64,000 nt of DNA from Brevibacterium sp. 239c (GTDB taxonomy: Bacteria; Actinomycetota; Actinomycetes; Actinomycetales; Brevibacteriaceae), in assembly GCF_900169365.1 (NCBI RefSeq), contig NZ_FXZH01000010.1:62001-126000 (forward strand). Direction: 5' to 3'. Numbering within the stretch: the stretch's first letter is position 1; each line of letters starts with the position of its first letter. The position numbers and the translations under genes were made by a program. The notes beneath the pieces were generated by a model, which worked only from the letters and a program-made list of their open reading frames with translations, searched no databases and was not told the origin of the DNA. Positions 15,523-24,853 of the stretch are shown here, in pieces.

Positions 15523-16278
15523 TCAGCGGGTGGTGTATCCGCCGTTGGCGAAGATCGTCTGGCCGGTGATCCACCAGCCATCGGTGGCGAGGAAACGCAC
15601 GATCGGTGCGATGTCCTCGATCCGCGTGAGCTGATTGCCCATGGCCTGCGATTTGTGGAACTCTACCCGCTCAGGTGTTTCCTGGCCGTAGAAGAAAGGG
15701 GTGTCCATGGGGCCGGGTGCGATCGCCGTGACCGATATTCCGCGCTCTGCGTACTCTTTTGCCGCCGCCCTGGTGAAGTGCTCGACCGGGCTCTTGCCTC
15801 CGGCGTAGGTCGAGTAGCCGTCGGTGAACGCCGCGAGCAGCGCCGTGACGATTGTGACGATCTTCCCGTTGTCGGCCAGGTGATTCCCGGCCTCCTTGAT
15901 GAAGAAGTATGCGGCCTTGGAGTTGATGTCGAACATCGAGTCGTACTCGTCTTCCGTGGTGTCCGAGATGGGTTTGCGCAGCACCTTGCCGGTCGTGTTG
16001 ATCGCAATGTCGATCGTCCCCAGCGCCGAGGTGGCATCGGCGAACAGCGTCTCGACGTTGGCGGGCTGGGTGAGGTCTCCGGTCAGGAGCACGCCCTTCG
16101 CCCCGCTGGCTTCGACCGCGGCGAGCGTCTCTTCGGCCTCGGGGCGGGAGGACTCGGAGTTGTAGTGGATGGCGATATCGGCACCTGCCTCGGCGGCCTG
16201 TCGGGCGATGAGCCCGCCCAGATTCTTGCCGCCGCCGGCGATGAGAACTGTCTTGCCCTGAAGCGAATGGTTGGTCAT
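15523..16278 (-). CDS. Short-chain dehydrogenase/reductase
   Basis: A 251-residue NAD(P)-dependent Rossmann oxidoreductase. The cofactor site is LIAGGGKNLGG (in place of the usual TGxxxGIG), followed by TGDLT, INTTGKV (usual NNAG) and the catalytic Tyr-x3-Lys in YSTYAGGKSP. C-terminal IAPGPMDTPFF and QTIFANGGYTTR are typical. The cofactor and NNAG positions are atypical, as in some sugar/ketone reductases of divergent SDR subfamilies. It starts an SDR-SnoaL operon divergent from a TetR gene; the substrate is unknown. Confidence 0.85.
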   Translation of the reverse strand: MTNHSLQGKTVLIAGGGKNLGGLIARQAAEAGADIAIHYNSESSRPEAEETLAAVEASGAKGVLLTGDLTQPANVETLFADATSALGTIDIAINTTGKVLRKPISDTTEDEYDSMFDINSKAAYFFIKEAGNHLADNGKIVTIVTALLAAFTDGYSTYAGGKSPVEHFTRAAAKEYAERGISVTAIAPGPMDTPFFYGQETPERVEFHKSQAMGNQLTRIEDIAPIVRFLATDGWWITGQTIFANGGYTTR

Positions 16279-16290
16279 GTCGTCTCCATC

Positions 16291-16336
16291 TATATCGGTG
16301 GTATATCGTGCTATATCGACAATACACGATAATATA
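16291..16336. promoter_or_regulatory. TATATCG direct repeats between SDR and TetR
   Basis: TATATCG occurs at 16291-16297, 16302-16308 and 16312-16318, about one helical turn apart, followed by an inverted relative (CGATAATATA, 16327-16336). The cluster fills the 63-bp divergent promoter region, so it is a likely TetR operator array. Confidence 0.55.
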
Positions 16337-16341
16337 GCGAC

Positions 16342-17040
16342 ATGACAGACATGGCCTCAATCGATACACGGACCCGGTTGCTCAATGCGGCTGCGGACCT
16401 TATTGCTGCGGCTCCCGGTGAGGATTTCTCGCTGCGTGCGGTCTGTGATGCGGTGGGCGTGAAGATGCCGACTCTGTATCACTTCTTCGGCAATAAGCAG
16501 GGGCTCATCGAGGCCGTCATCGAACGTGGCTTCGACATGTACCTGTCGGCCAAGTCCGCCTCTGAATCCAGCGGGGACCCGATTCAGGACCTGCGGATGG
16601 GTTGGGATGCGCATGTGTCCTTCGGGTTGGAGAACCCGGGCTTCTACACGCTCATGTACGGCAAGGTGCGGCCTGGGTATTCGCCGGAGGCGCAGTCGAA
16701 GCCCAGTGAGATCCTGCGTTCGCTGACACGGCAGGCCGAGGGGCAGGGGCGGTTGGTGGTCGGTTACGAGCAGGCAGCCGCCCACATCCTGGCGACGAAC
16801 ATCGGAGTGACCCTGCGCCTGATCATCCAGGGCAAGGACGACCCGGACCTTTCAGCAGGAGTGCGCGAAGGTGTGCTCGCGGCGATCACCGGAACAGCGC
16901 AGGCCAGCGACGATGAGAGGCGTTTGGGGCATTCGGTCATCGAGCGCGCGGCGGCGCACCCGGAGATTCTCGGCACGACCGAGACCGCGCTGCTCATCCA
17001 ATGGATCAGCCGCCTCGGCGAGGGTGACGGGAAGCTCTAG
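16342..17040 (+). CDS. TetR-family regulator
   Basis: A 232-residue regulator with HTH TRTRLLNAAADLIAAAPGED, FSLRAVCDAVGVKMPTLYHF. The recognition helix is MPTLYHFFGNK. The C-terminal ligand domain includes WDAHVSFGLENPGFYTLMYG, a pattern of TetR_C members that bind small hydrophobic ligands. It is divergent from the SDR-SnoaL operon with the TATATCG repeat cluster in between, so it likely represses that operon. The second ATG at 16351 is an alternative start. Confidence 0.87.
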   Translation: MTDMASIDTRTRLLNAAADLIAAAPGEDFSLRAVCDAVGVKMPTLYHFFGNKQGLIEAVIERGFDMYLSAKSASESSGDPIQDLRMGWDAHVSFGLENPGFYTLMYGKVRPGYSPEAQSKPSEILRSLTRQAEGQGRLVVGYEQAAAHILATNIGVTLRLIIQGKDDPDLSAGVREGVLAAITGTAQASDDERRLGHSVIERAAAHPEILGTTETALLIQWISRLGEGDGKL

Positions 17041-17044
17041 AGCG

Positions 17045-17104
17045 CGAGCGCCGCGCTTAAGGGCACGAACGCGGCGCTCGAGTGATCGAACGCCGCGCTC
17101 GAGG
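17045..17104. terminator. Compound inverted repeat, probable bidirectional terminator
   Basis: GAGCGCCGCG, its complement GCGGCGCTC and a third copy lie within 60 bp between the convergent TetR and aminotransferase genes. Alternative hairpins are possible. There is no T-tract. Confidence 0.55.
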
Positions 17105-17124
17105 GAAAACTCGTCAGCGCTGAG

Positions 17125-18399
17125 TCAGTGGCGGGCGTGGGAACGAGCCGAGTTGTACTTGTCGACGGCTCGGCGCAGACGCTGCAGACCCTCCTCGATA
17201 CGCTGCGGTTCCGCCGAGGCGAAGCACAGCCGCAGCGCGTTCGTGAAGTCACCGGTCTGGGAGAACGCCGTGCCGGGAATATAGGCCACGCCTTCCTCCA
17301 GAGCCACTGGCATGAGGTCCTCGGTGTTGACGGTCTCGTCGTTGAACGTCACCCACAGGAAGAAGCCCCCGTCGGGATCCGTCGAGCGTACCTCCTGGCC
17401 GAAGAGCCGTTCGAGACCGGACGTCATGGTCTGCTTGCGCTCGCCGTAGGAGCGGCGCAGATGGGCGACGTGCGTTTCCGCGTTGCCGTCGTTGAGCCAT
17501 TTCGCGACCATGTGCTGAGTCGGCAGGCTCGTGCACGAGTCCATGACCTGCTTGGCATTGATGATGAGGCCGCGCAGTTCCGGGTCGGCGTCGAGCCAGC
17601 CGACGCGCAACCCGGGGGCGACGAACTTGGAGAAGGTGCGCACGCCGAAGATCAGCGGATCGTTGGGACTGAGCTGGCTCAGTGAAGGGAGGTCCTCCCC
17701 GGAGAAGCGCAGCGTGCTGTACGGATTGTCTTCGAGGATGACCGAGTTGTGGCGGTGGGCGAACTCCAGGAGCTTCTCGCGCCGGGCCAGTGACATCGTC
17801 ACTCCGGCTGGGTTCTGGAATGTCGGGACCGTATAGATCACAGAGGGCGCCCGCCCGGCCCGCGCCACGATGTCTTCGAGCAGGTCCACCTGCATGCCCT
17901 CTTCGTCGACGGGCACCTCGGCGATCTCGGCCTCATAGCTCAGTGCTGTGGCCGATCCGTTCGTGTACGTGGGAGCCTCGCAGAGGACGAGGTCTCCGGG
18001 GCTGACGAAGAGTTTGAACCCGAGGTCGATTCCCTGCATGCCGCCGGTGGTGATGACCAGACGGTCACGGTTGCCGAAATGCTCGGCAGGGATCTGACCG
18101 GTCTCCTGCAAGTAGTTCAGCAGCGCGTCGATGAGGACCGGTTCGCCCTCCGTTGCCCCATAGGTGAAGCTCTCGGGGGTGAACACGCTGTTCGCGATCC
18201 GGGCGAAATCCTCGGACGGCAGCATGTCTGGGGCAGGTGCGCCCATGCCGAATTTGACGATGTCGTGATCGTAGGTGGCAAGCATCGCCACGGAGGAATC
18301 GATGACGGAGCCGACGAGGTGCTCAGCCCGGCTGGCGAAGGGAAGTGAGGCACTCGCAGATGCGGTTGACGATGGTGTTGACGAACTCGTGATGGACAT
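17125..18399 (-). CDS. PLP-dependent aminotransferase (class I/II)
   Basis: About 424 residues, fold type I aminotransferase resembling 2-aminoadipate/aromatic transaminases related to MocR catalytic domains, but without an HTH domain. Seen: VKFGMGAPAPDMLP, ITTGGMQGIDLGFKLF, the YTVPTFQNPAG motif, LEDNPYSTLRF, and the PLP lysine in VRTFSKFVAPGLRVGW. The ATG at 18399 is chosen over an upstream TTG because it has a usable ribosome site (GAAGG). It is a single gene between a TetR and the copper pair, with no partner to indicate substrate. Confidence 0.85.
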   Translation of the reverse strand: MSITSSSTPSSTASASASLPFASRAEHLVGSVIDSSVAMLATYDHDIVKFGMGAPAPDMLPSEDFARIANSVFTPESFTYGATEGEPVLIDALLNYLQETGQIPAEHFGNRDRLVITTGGMQGIDLGFKLFVSPGDLVLCEAPTYTNGSATALSYEAEIAEVPVDEEGMQVDLLEDIVARAGRAPSVIYTVPTFQNPAGVTMSLARREKLLEFAHRHNSVILEDNPYSTLRFSGEDLPSLSQLSPNDPLIFGVRTFSKFVAPGLRVGWLDADPELRGLIINAKQVMDSCTSLPTQHMVAKWLNDGNAETHVAHLRRSYGERKQTMTSGLERLFGQEVRSTDPDGGFFLWVTFNDETVNTEDLMPVALEEGVAYIPGTAFSQTGDFTNALRLCFASAEPQRIEEGLQRLRRAVDKYNSARSHARH

Positions 18400-18535
18400 G
18401 AGCAGGCCTTCCACGGGCGCCTGTGCCCTGAAGTCGACTCTGTCTCCGACGAGGTTCAGGAGCAACGTGCCCGAACGACGGAACTAGTGGTGGCCTCAGC
18501 ATAAGTCCACGAAGCGCCGGGGAACAAGGACGGTG

Positions 18536-19141
18536 TCAGCCGTGTCTGCGCGATCGCTTCGTACGGACGACGACGAACACGATGAACGCGGCGATCACGA
18601 TGACGACGGCAGCTGAAACCGTGATGAGGCCGATGGAGCCCGACCCGTCGTCATCGCTGGCAGACGAGCTGTCGGAACCCGCTGAACGCTTGGGGCCGGT
18701 GGCCGCCGAGGTGTCTGTGTGCTGAGGCGCCGATTCGGTCTCATTCGCCTCGTCGCCTGTTCCCTTGACCGTGAAGAAGAATGTGCCGCTGACGGGATGG
18801 CCGTCCTCGGACACGATTCGCCAGTCGACGGTGTAGTCACCGGGGGTCAGCTCCGATTCGAGGCTCTGCGTGATCGTGTGAAACTGTGTTTCGGGTTCGC
18901 CCGTGGCGACGTTCTCACCATCGTGCTCGACTCGGATCTGATTGCCGACCTTTTGTGGAGATCCGCTGAAGACCATTTCGACGGCGTCGGGCGCAGCACC
19001 GACGGTGTCCCCGTCGCCCGGCGTCGCTTCGACGAGCTGATCGTGGGCGAAGGCCGGCACCGCTGACACACCGAGTGCCAGGGCGAGTGCCAGAGCCGCC
19101 GCGGCGAGGATGAGGTGAGTCAGTCGTGAGATCTGGTTCAT
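18536..19141 (-). CDS. CopC-domain copper-binding membrane protein
   Basis: 201 residues: Sec signal peptide ending near AFAHDQLV, so the mature protein starts with His as in CopC copper sites; a CopC beta-sandwich (residues about 33-125, including MVFSGSP, VDWRIVSEDGHPVSGTFFF); a Ser/Asp linker; and a C-terminal TM helix (GLITVSAAVVIVIAAFIVFV) with a basic tail. The conserved DGHPVSG histidine is present. It follows ycnI by 6 bp. Role: extracytoplasmic copper binding or delivery, with the usual CopD/YcnJ membrane domain missing. Confidence 0.88.
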   Translation of the reverse strand: MNQISRLTHLILAAAALALALALGVSAVPAFAHDQLVEATPGDGDTVGAAPDAVEMVFSGSPQKVGNQIRVEHDGENVATGEPETQFHTITQSLESELTPGDYTVDWRIVSEDGHPVSGTFFFTVKGTGDEANETESAPQHTDTSAATGPKRSAGSDSSSASDDDGSGSIGLITVSAAVVIVIAAFIVFVVVRTKRSRRHG

Positions 19142-19147
19142 CGTCGG

Positions 19148-19861
19148 TCAGGACCTGCGCCGCGTGCGCAGCAGTGCGATACCGCCTGCGACGAGCCCCA
19201 GGGCACCGAGGACGACTCCGATGATTCCGAGCGCCAGGGGTGCTGCGGAACTTTCGCTGGCTGCCTGCTCGCCCGAACCCGAGGGATCCTGGGCCGATTC
19301 GGAACTGTCGGGGGCTGCGCCTGCGGAGGGGTCAGCCTCGGCGGCGGTGACAGTGAAGGACGGGGCGGGGGAGTCCAGGTCCTCCTCTGACTGGCCCTCC
19401 TTGGGCACCTGATCCCATTTCGTCTTAGCGCCCTTGCATTCCTGTGTGGTCGGGAAGACCAGGGTCTTCCCCTCGGTCTCGGGAGGGAGGAAGAGGGAGA
19501 GTTCGAAGGAGTCCCGCTGATCCGCCGACAGCGGCGTCTTCGCGGTGTAGTCGATCTCCTTGACGTCTTTGGTCTTGTCGCCGTCTTCGTGGACGGACGT
19601 GATCTTCCAATTCGGATTCACGCTCGGTGTGATTCCGGAGAGCTCGTCTGGCAGACCGATCCGGACCTTTTCGGTGGGTTTGCCCTCACATCCGTGGGGG
19701 ACGCTGACGGTCATCACAGTGTAGGAGCCTGCGGCAGTCGAGTCCGGTTCGACGGTGACATGGGCCGAGGCTGCTCCGGGGCCCGTGAACACGAGGCCGA
19801 GGGAGAGGGCGACCGCGCCCACGCCGGGAATCGTCAGTGATCGCATACGTGCACGGGGCAT
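19148..19861 (-). CDS. ycnI: YcnI-family (DUF1775) copper-binding protein
   Basis: 237 residues: signal peptide ending ASAHVTVEPD, giving a mature N-terminal His in the HVTV motif known to bind Cu(II) in YcnI; a DUF1775 beta domain with VPHGCEGKPTEKVRIGLP and a conserved Trp (NPNWKI); then a Ser/Glu-rich linker and C-terminal TM helix (ALGIIGVVLGALGLVAGGIA). It is first in a two-gene operon with copC. A perfect palindrome lies 43 bp upstream, so it is likely metal-regulated. Confidence 0.9.
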   Translation of the reverse strand: MPRARMRSLTIPGVGAVALSLGLVFTGPGAASAHVTVEPDSTAAGSYTVMTVSVPHGCEGKPTEKVRIGLPDELSGITPSVNPNWKITSVHEDGDKTKDVKEIDYTAKTPLSADQRDSFELSLFLPPETEGKTLVFPTTQECKGAKTKWDQVPKEGQSEEDLDSPAPSFTVTAAEADPSAGAAPDSSESAQDPSGSGEQAASESSAAPLALGIIGVVLGALGLVAGGIALLRTRRRS

Positions 19862-19903
19862 TGCGGTTCCTTGCTGGAAGGGGGCCGTCGGTGACGCCGA
19901 CGG

Positions 19904-19924
19904 ATTTCTACGTTACGTAGAAAT
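19904..19924. promoter_or_regulatory. Perfect 21-bp palindrome upstream of ycnI-copC
   Basis: Arms ATTTCTACGT and ACGTAGAAAT around a central T. The exact symmetry and location 43 bp before the ycnI ATG make it a strong operator candidate. It does not resemble the G-rich CsoR site; the regulator is not encoded next to it. Confidence 0.65.
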
Positions 19925-20136
19925 GGTACTCCTGGGCTTCGACGGAAGCCAGCTCTCATGGGGCTGCACCGGTGGGCGCAAGGATTCGGGTCGAGCGCGT
20001 TGTGGATGTTGAAACCTTCGGCGTCTGGATTCACATCTGCGCCGAGGCGGGGTGCGACGCCTGCCGTGTCACAGTGACCCAGTAGACTAATGCGGTAATG
20101 ACATCCCCTCCCTTCACTTCGAGGTGAACAACTCTC

Positions 20137-21423
20137 ATGCCAGCAATCGTTGTCGTCGGCGCCCAATGGGGTGACGAAGGTAAAGGCAAAACGACCGATA
20201 TCCTCGGGACCAGCGTCGACTACGTGGTCAAGCCCAATGGCGGGAACAACGCAGGTCACACGGTTGTCGTCGGCGGTGAGAAGTACGAACTCAAACTGTT
20301 GCCGGCAGGCATCCTCTCACCCAACGTCACCCCGGTCATCGGCAACGGCGTCGTCGTCAACCTCGAAGCACTGTTCGAGGAGATCGAGGCTCTGGAATCC
20401 CGCGGAGCAGACACGTCGAAGCTGCGGATCTCGGCCAACGCCCACCTCGTCGCGCCCTACCACCAGACCCTGGACAAGGTGACCGAACGGTTCCTGGGCA
20501 AACGTGCCATCGGCACCACCGGACGCGGCATCGGGCCCGCCTATATGGACAAGATCGGACGCCTGGGCATCCGCGTCCAGGACATCTTCGACGAGTCGAT
20601 CCTGCGCCAGAAGATCGAAGGTTCGCTGCGGCAGAAGAACGAACTCCTCGTCAAGGTCTACAACCGTCGGGCCGTCGACGTTGAGGAGATCGTCGAATAC
20701 TTCGAGCCTTTCATCGAACGACTGCGCCCCTACGTTGCAGAGACCGAGCAGCTGCTCAACGATGCTCTCGACCGTGGCGAAGTCATCGTCATGGAGGGTG
20801 GCCAAGCGACCATGCTCGACGTTGACCACGGCACCTACCCGTTCGTGACCTCGTCGAACCCGACTGCCGGCGGATCCTGCGTCGGCTCGGGGATCGGCCC
20901 CACCCGCATCAACCGAGTCGTCGGAATCGTCAAGGCCTACACCACACGTGTGGGTGCCGGGCCATTCCCCACGGAACTCTTCGACGACATGGGGGAGTAC
21001 CTGCAGAAGGCCGGCGGTGAGTTCGGAGTCAACACCGGACGTCCGCGCCGCTGCGGTTGGTACGACGCTGTCATCGCCCGTTACGCTGCACGCGTCAACG
21101 GTTTCACCGACTACGTGCTGACGAAGCTCGACGTGCTCACCGGCATCGAGAGAATCCCCGTGTGCGTGGCCTACGAAGTCGACGGAGTCCGCCAGGATGA
21201 GATGCCGATGTCGCAGACCGAGTTCCACCACGCCAAGCCCATCTTCGAATACTTCGAAGGCTGGACTGAGGACATCACCGGAGCCAGGACCTTCGATGAC
21301 TTGCCGGAGAACGCCCAGAAGTACGTGCTCGCACTCGAGGAGCGCTCGGGCTGCCGGATGTCGGTCATCGGCGTCGGTCCCGACCGCGAACAGTCGATCG
21401 TCAGGCATGACCTGCTGGACTGA
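20137..21423 (+). CDS. purA: Adenylosuccinate synthetase
   Basis: First committed step of AMP synthesis: IMP + Asp + GTP to adenylosuccinate, cytosolic dimer. 428 residues, normal length. The start [14 protein letters not shown] carries catalytic Asp13 and the P-loop; His41 is in [10 protein letters not shown]. Further landmarks are [44 protein letters not shown] and LTKLDVL. A -10-like TAGACT lies about 50 bp upstream. It stands alone and ends before a hairpin. Confidence 0.97.
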   Translation: MPAIVVVGAQWGDEGKGKTTDILGTSVDYVVKPNGGNNAGHTVVVGGEKYELKLLPAGILSPNVTPVIGNGVVVNLEALFEEIEALESRGADTSKLRISANAHLVAPYHQTLDKVTERFLGKRAIGTTGRGIGPAYMDKIGRLGIRVQDIFDESILRQKIEGSLRQKNELLVKVYNRRAVDVEEIVEYFEPFIERLRPYVAETEQLLNDALDRGEVIVMEGGQATMLDVDHGTYPFVTSSNPTAGGSCVGSGIGPTRINRVVGIVKAYTTRVGAGPFPTELFDDMGEYLQKAGGEFGVNTGRPRRCGWYDAVIARYAARVNGFTDYVLTKLDVLTGIERIPVCVAYEVDGVRQDEMPMSQTEFHHAKPIFEYFEGWTEDITGARTFDDLPENAQKYVLALEERSGCRMSVIGVGPDREQSIVRHDLLD

Positions 21424-21515
21424 GGCTCCTTCGCGAGGCTGAAGCTCTGTGAGACTTAAGAGTGGGAAACGCATCGCGAAGTAGACGTTTGAGCGCCTGA
21501 GACAGGTGAACAGTA

Positions 21516-21552
21516 AAGGGCGGGACCGACAGATCATGTCGGTCCTGCCCTT
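21516..21552. terminator. Terminator hairpin after purA
   Basis: 16-bp stem AAGGGCGGGACCGACA with TGTCGGTCCTGCCCTT (one G-T pair), loop GATCA, 92 bp past purA. Confidence 0.75.
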
Positions 21553-21655
21553 CGCTGTGCTCAGTGTTGTAGTCCGGATGGGGTGTGCCGATATGCGGGA
21601 TCTCGAGGCTCCGTTCTCAGCTCGTGTGTCTCATTCTCGCAGGGACCGTTGAGGT

Positions 21656-22720
21656 ATGAAGTCATCAGCGGGTAACGTGCGGACCATGCTCCACTTCGGA
21701 ATCCCACTGGCGCGATCATCCTCGCTGAAGCGGGCTGTCAGACGCATCGGCGCAGCGTCCATCGGACTCTCGCTGATAGCCGTGACGACGGCGTGCATGC
21801 CCGATATCCATAGAAACGAAGGCTTTCCGCCTCCTCGTGTCACCGCTATTGCAGCTGGGTCTCCAGGCGGCCTCGACCTGACTACACGTATCACCAATGA
21901 CGGATTCGAAGCAGCGGATATCGACACTTTCATGTCGATCGAAAACATGGGCGGTGGGGGAGGGAACCCAGCTCGCGCCGCGGTTCTGCAGCGGGAGAAC
22001 GACGGCACTTCCGTCGTTTTCGAATCTAACCGCATCTTCCTCTCGAACATCACCGGAACCACCACAATGTCGCTGGAGGACTTCACCCCCATCGCTCAGC
22101 TGACCACCGACTACGAAGTGTGGATCGTGAAGGCCGGGTCGGAATACGACTCGGCAAAGAAGGTTCTCAACGACGTCAAGGGGGACCCGAGTTCGGTCAA
22201 CTTCGGAATCGGAACGGTCCCCAGTGATGATCAGCTCAATGTCCTCCGCCCCGCCAGCGAATTCGGAGTCGACGAACTCTCCAAACTCAATCTCGTTGCA
22301 TTCTCTGATGGTGGGGACCTCAACAACGAGCTGTTGGGCGGACGGATCGACGTGGCTTCGACCGGAATGTCGGAAGCCATGGAACTTGTCGACAGTGGAG
22401 ACATCGAGATCATTGCGGTGTCGGCACCGGAACCAGTGGACCTGGCACCAGGGGTGCCGACATGGCACGACCTCGGAATGGACATCACCATCAACCACTG
22501 GCGAGGTGTCTTCGGTCCGGCAGACATGCCCGAAGACGCAGTCGACTGGTGGCGTAAGGCGTTGCAGGAGGCAGTGGAGACCGACGATTTCGTCAAACAA
22601 TCCGATGCCTTGGGAATCAACCCCGACTACCTCGCGGGTGACGAATGGCTCGAGACGGTGATTCAACCCGAGAAGAAGGAATCGACAGAGGTGCTGAAGA
22701 AAGTGGGGCTGGTGAAATGA
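21656..22720 (+). CDS. Tripartite tricarboxylate transporter substrate-binding lipoprotein (TctC family)
   Basis: Periplasmic-type solute receptor of a TTT system, 354 residues, with a basic N-terminus, hydrophobic stretch and lipobox-like VTTAC around Cys47, so probably lipid-anchored. The family pattern is recognisable: VTAIAAGSPGGLDLTTRI, NMGGGGGNPARAAVLQ, FTPIAQLTTDYEVWIVK, GGRIDVASTGMSEAMEL, NHWRGVFGPADMPEDAVDWW. ATG 21656 has GAGG two bases upstream; the later ATG at 21686 is possible. It is the first gene of tctCBA. The ligand is a carboxylate, not identifiable. Confidence 0.87.
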   Translation: MKSSAGNVRTMLHFGIPLARSSSLKRAVRRIGAASIGLSLIAVTTACMPDIHRNEGFPPPRVTAIAAGSPGGLDLTTRITNDGFEAADIDTFMSIENMGGGGGNPARAAVLQRENDGTSVVFESNRIFLSNITGTTTMSLEDFTPIAQLTTDYEVWIVKAGSEYDSAKKVLNDVKGDPSSVNFGIGTVPSDDQLNVLRPASEFGVDELSKLNLVAFSDGGDLNNELLGGRIDVASTGMSEAMELVDSGDIEIIAVSAPEPVDLAPGVPTWHDLGMDITINHWRGVFGPADMPEDAVDWWRKALQEAVETDDFVKQSDALGINPDYLAGDEWLETVIQPEKKESTEVLKKVGLVK

Positions 22721-23271
22721 GTGCGAACACCGAACCCACCGCAACCGATGCGGTCGATGAACCGTACTTGGAAGCCGGAAGTCGCACCACCTCGGCGGGA
22801 ATTTCGACCATTGTTCTTGGCTTTCTCGCGGTCTTCTTCTTCATCAACGCGCTTCTGCTTCCAAGCTCTGCCGGTGAGGACGGCATCGGTCCGAAATCAT
22901 TTCCCGTTGTCGTCGGCATCGTTCTACTGTGCACAACGATCCTTGGCATCGTCGCCATCCTGCGCGGCGGCGTTGAAGTCAGACCTGTCGGTGGGGGCGA
23001 AATTCTTCGTGTCGGCTGGTGCATCGTCCTCTTCGGTCTGTACGCGGCATCGGTCTTTCTCATCGGTTTCGTCGAAGCCTCGGTGATCTTCTCGATGCTC
23101 GTGTCGATGACGGTGTTCGGTGTCCGGCTCAGCCTGGCCCGAGCCTGCGGCCTCTTCGCCATCAACATCGTCATAGCGATGGTGCTGTTCCTCATCTTTG
23201 ATGTCTGGCTCAACGTCCTCCTGCCAGTCGGCTGGCTTGAATACTGGGTCTTTGGAGGTCTGCAGCTATGA
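22717..23271 (+). CDS. Tripartite tricarboxylate transporter small membrane subunit (TctB family)
   Basis: 184 residues with four predicted helices (ISTIVLGFLAVFFFINALLL, VVVGIVLLCTTILGIVAIL, VGWCIVLFGLYAASVFLIGF, GLFAINIVIAMVLFLIFDVW) and the conserved GPKSFPVVVG entry typical of TctB. The ATG at 22717 overlaps the TctC stop (ATGA). It ends with ATGA overlap into TctA. It acts with TctA in Na+-driven uptake. Confidence 0.87.
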   Translation: MSANTEPTATDAVDEPYLEAGSRTTSAGISTIVLGFLAVFFFINALLLPSSAGEDGIGPKSFPVVVGIVLLCTTILGIVAILRGGVEVRPVGGGEILRVGWCIVLFGLYAASVFLIGFVEASVIFSMLVSMTVFGVRLSLARACGLFAINIVIAMVLFLIFDVWLNVLLPVGWLEYWVFGGLQL

Positions 23272-24779
23272 ACACTGTCAATGAACTGCTCTCGGCCCTC
23301 GGCGGAATCGCTACCTCGCCGAGCTTGCTGCTGATCATCCTCGGAGGAGTCATCCTCGGGACAGTCGCTGGCCTGTTGCCCGGCATCGGCCCGTCGACTG
23401 CGATTGCGCTGCTGCTGCCGGTCGCGATTACGGTTCCGGCCGAAATCTCCTTGCCGCTTATGGTGTCTTTGTACCTTGGGGCCGAATACGGCGGGAGGAT
23501 CTCCGCGATCCTGCTGAATATTCCCGGGGATCCGGGTGCCATCATGACTACCCTCGACGGGCATCCGATGGCGTTGAAGGGCAAGGCCGCAACCGCGCTG
23601 TCGATCTCAGCCATCGCCTCATTCGTAGGAAGTATGCTGGCCTTCCTCGGTCTCGCATTCATTGCCGGACCGATGTCGGAGTTGGGACTGGCATTCGGTC
23701 CGGGAGCGTACTTCGCCGTCGTCGTGATGGCGCTCGTCCTCAGTGCAACCCTGGTCGGATCGGCACCGATGCTGGGGCTGACCGCTGTGGCCATCGGCGT
23801 CGCTGTTTCAACCGTCGGCATCGAACTTCAATCCGGCCTTCCCCGGTTCACCTTCGGCAGCTTCACGTTGTTGGAAGGCATTGACCCGATTGTCGCGATC
23901 ATCGGTGTATTCGGTGTCGGAGAGATCCTCGCCAGCACCACGATGGGCAAAGACTCCCAAGTCATGTCGAAGCTGTCAGGGAGGTTCCTGCCCACCGGTC
24001 GTGAACTCAGACAGGGAACACTTCCAAGTCTGCGCGGATCCGTCATCGGCTTCATCGCAGGTGTCCTGCCTGGCGCGGGCACGACAATCGCAGCCTTCTT
24101 CTCCTATGGTCTGGAAAAGCGCCTTGCTCCGGAATCGGCCGGAATGGGCAAAGGTGCGGTTCGAGGGCTGGTTGCTCCTGAGTCCGCGAACAATGCCGCT
24201 GTCTCCGGTTCGATGGTGCCCCTGCTGACATTGGGCATTCCCGGCTCGGGCACCACCGCAGTGCTGCTCGCCTATCTGATGATGTACGGCCTCAATCCAG
24301 GACCCGGATTCTTCGACGCCAATCCGGAACTCGCATGGACGATCATCGGTGCGCTGCTGGTCAGCGCGATCATGGGTGTCGTCATCAACATCGGCGCATC
24401 TCCTCTGCTCGCGAAGATCCTCTCAATCCCGATGCCCTTCATGGCTCCGGTCATCCTCATGCTCGCGCTCATCTCCTGCTACAGCATTCACAATTCTGTG
24501 ACTGACGTATATATCGCTTTGGCGTTCGGAGTACTCGGATATGTCATGCGGCTGGTTGGAATGGCGCCTGCGCTGCTGGTGATCGGACTGGTCCTGGGCG
24601 AGATGCTCGAGCGCAACTTGCAACAGGCGCTGGGCCTGACAGGCGGCAATTTCTGGGCCGTGATCTCCGATCCGCTTGCCATGGTCTTCATCATCATTGC
24701 CCTGCTCGCCCTCGTCTCGGTGCTGCCGTGGCGACGGATGTTCGGAAAGAAGAAGACCGATGCGAAGACGAAAGTCTGA
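23268..24779 (+). CDS. Tripartite tricarboxylate transporter large membrane subunit (TctA family)
   Basis: 503 residues, about 11-12 TM helices. The TctA signatures are GTVAGLLPGIGPSTAIALLL, GAEYGGRISAILLNIPGDPG, FIAGVLPGAGTTIAAFFSYG, VAPESANNAAVSGSMVPLLT and LGIPGSGTTAVLLAYL. It is the last gene of tctCBA and overlaps TctB. The lysine- and threonine-rich tail is short. A second, distinct TctA lies at 58.5-60.1 kb. Confidence 0.92.
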   Translation: MNTVNELLSALGGIATSPSLLLIILGGVILGTVAGLLPGIGPSTAIALLLPVAITVPAEISLPLMVSLYLGAEYGGRISAILLNIPGDPGAIMTTLDGHPMALKGKAATALSISAIASFVGSMLAFLGLAFIAGPMSELGLAFGPGAYFAVVVMALVLSATLVGSAPMLGLTAVAIGVAVSTVGIELQSGLPRFTFGSFTLLEGIDPIVAIIGVFGVGEILASTTMGKDSQVMSKLSGRFLPTGRELRQGTLPSLRGSVIGFIAGVLPGAGTTIAAFFSYGLEKRLAPESAGMGKGAVRGLVAPESANNAAVSGSMVPLLTLGIPGSGTTAVLLAYLMMYGLNPGPGFFDANPELAWTIIGALLVSAIMGVVINIGASPLLAKILSIPMPFMAPVILMLALISCYSIHNSVTDVYIALAFGVLGYVMRLVGMAPALLVIGLVLGEMLERNLQQALGLTGGNFWAVISDPLAMVFIIIALLALVSVLPWRRMFGKKKTDAKTKV

Positions 24780-24853
24780 ATCGAACCCAGAAGAGCTGAA
24801 ATACGGCGGGGCCGATAGATCTTGTTGCTCTGCCCGTGCAGCTGCCGCCGCAG

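Noticed and set aside
20317..21537. 406-codon open frame antisense to purA
   Set aside because: purA is unmistakable on the plus strand; the antisense peptide has no recognisable domain.
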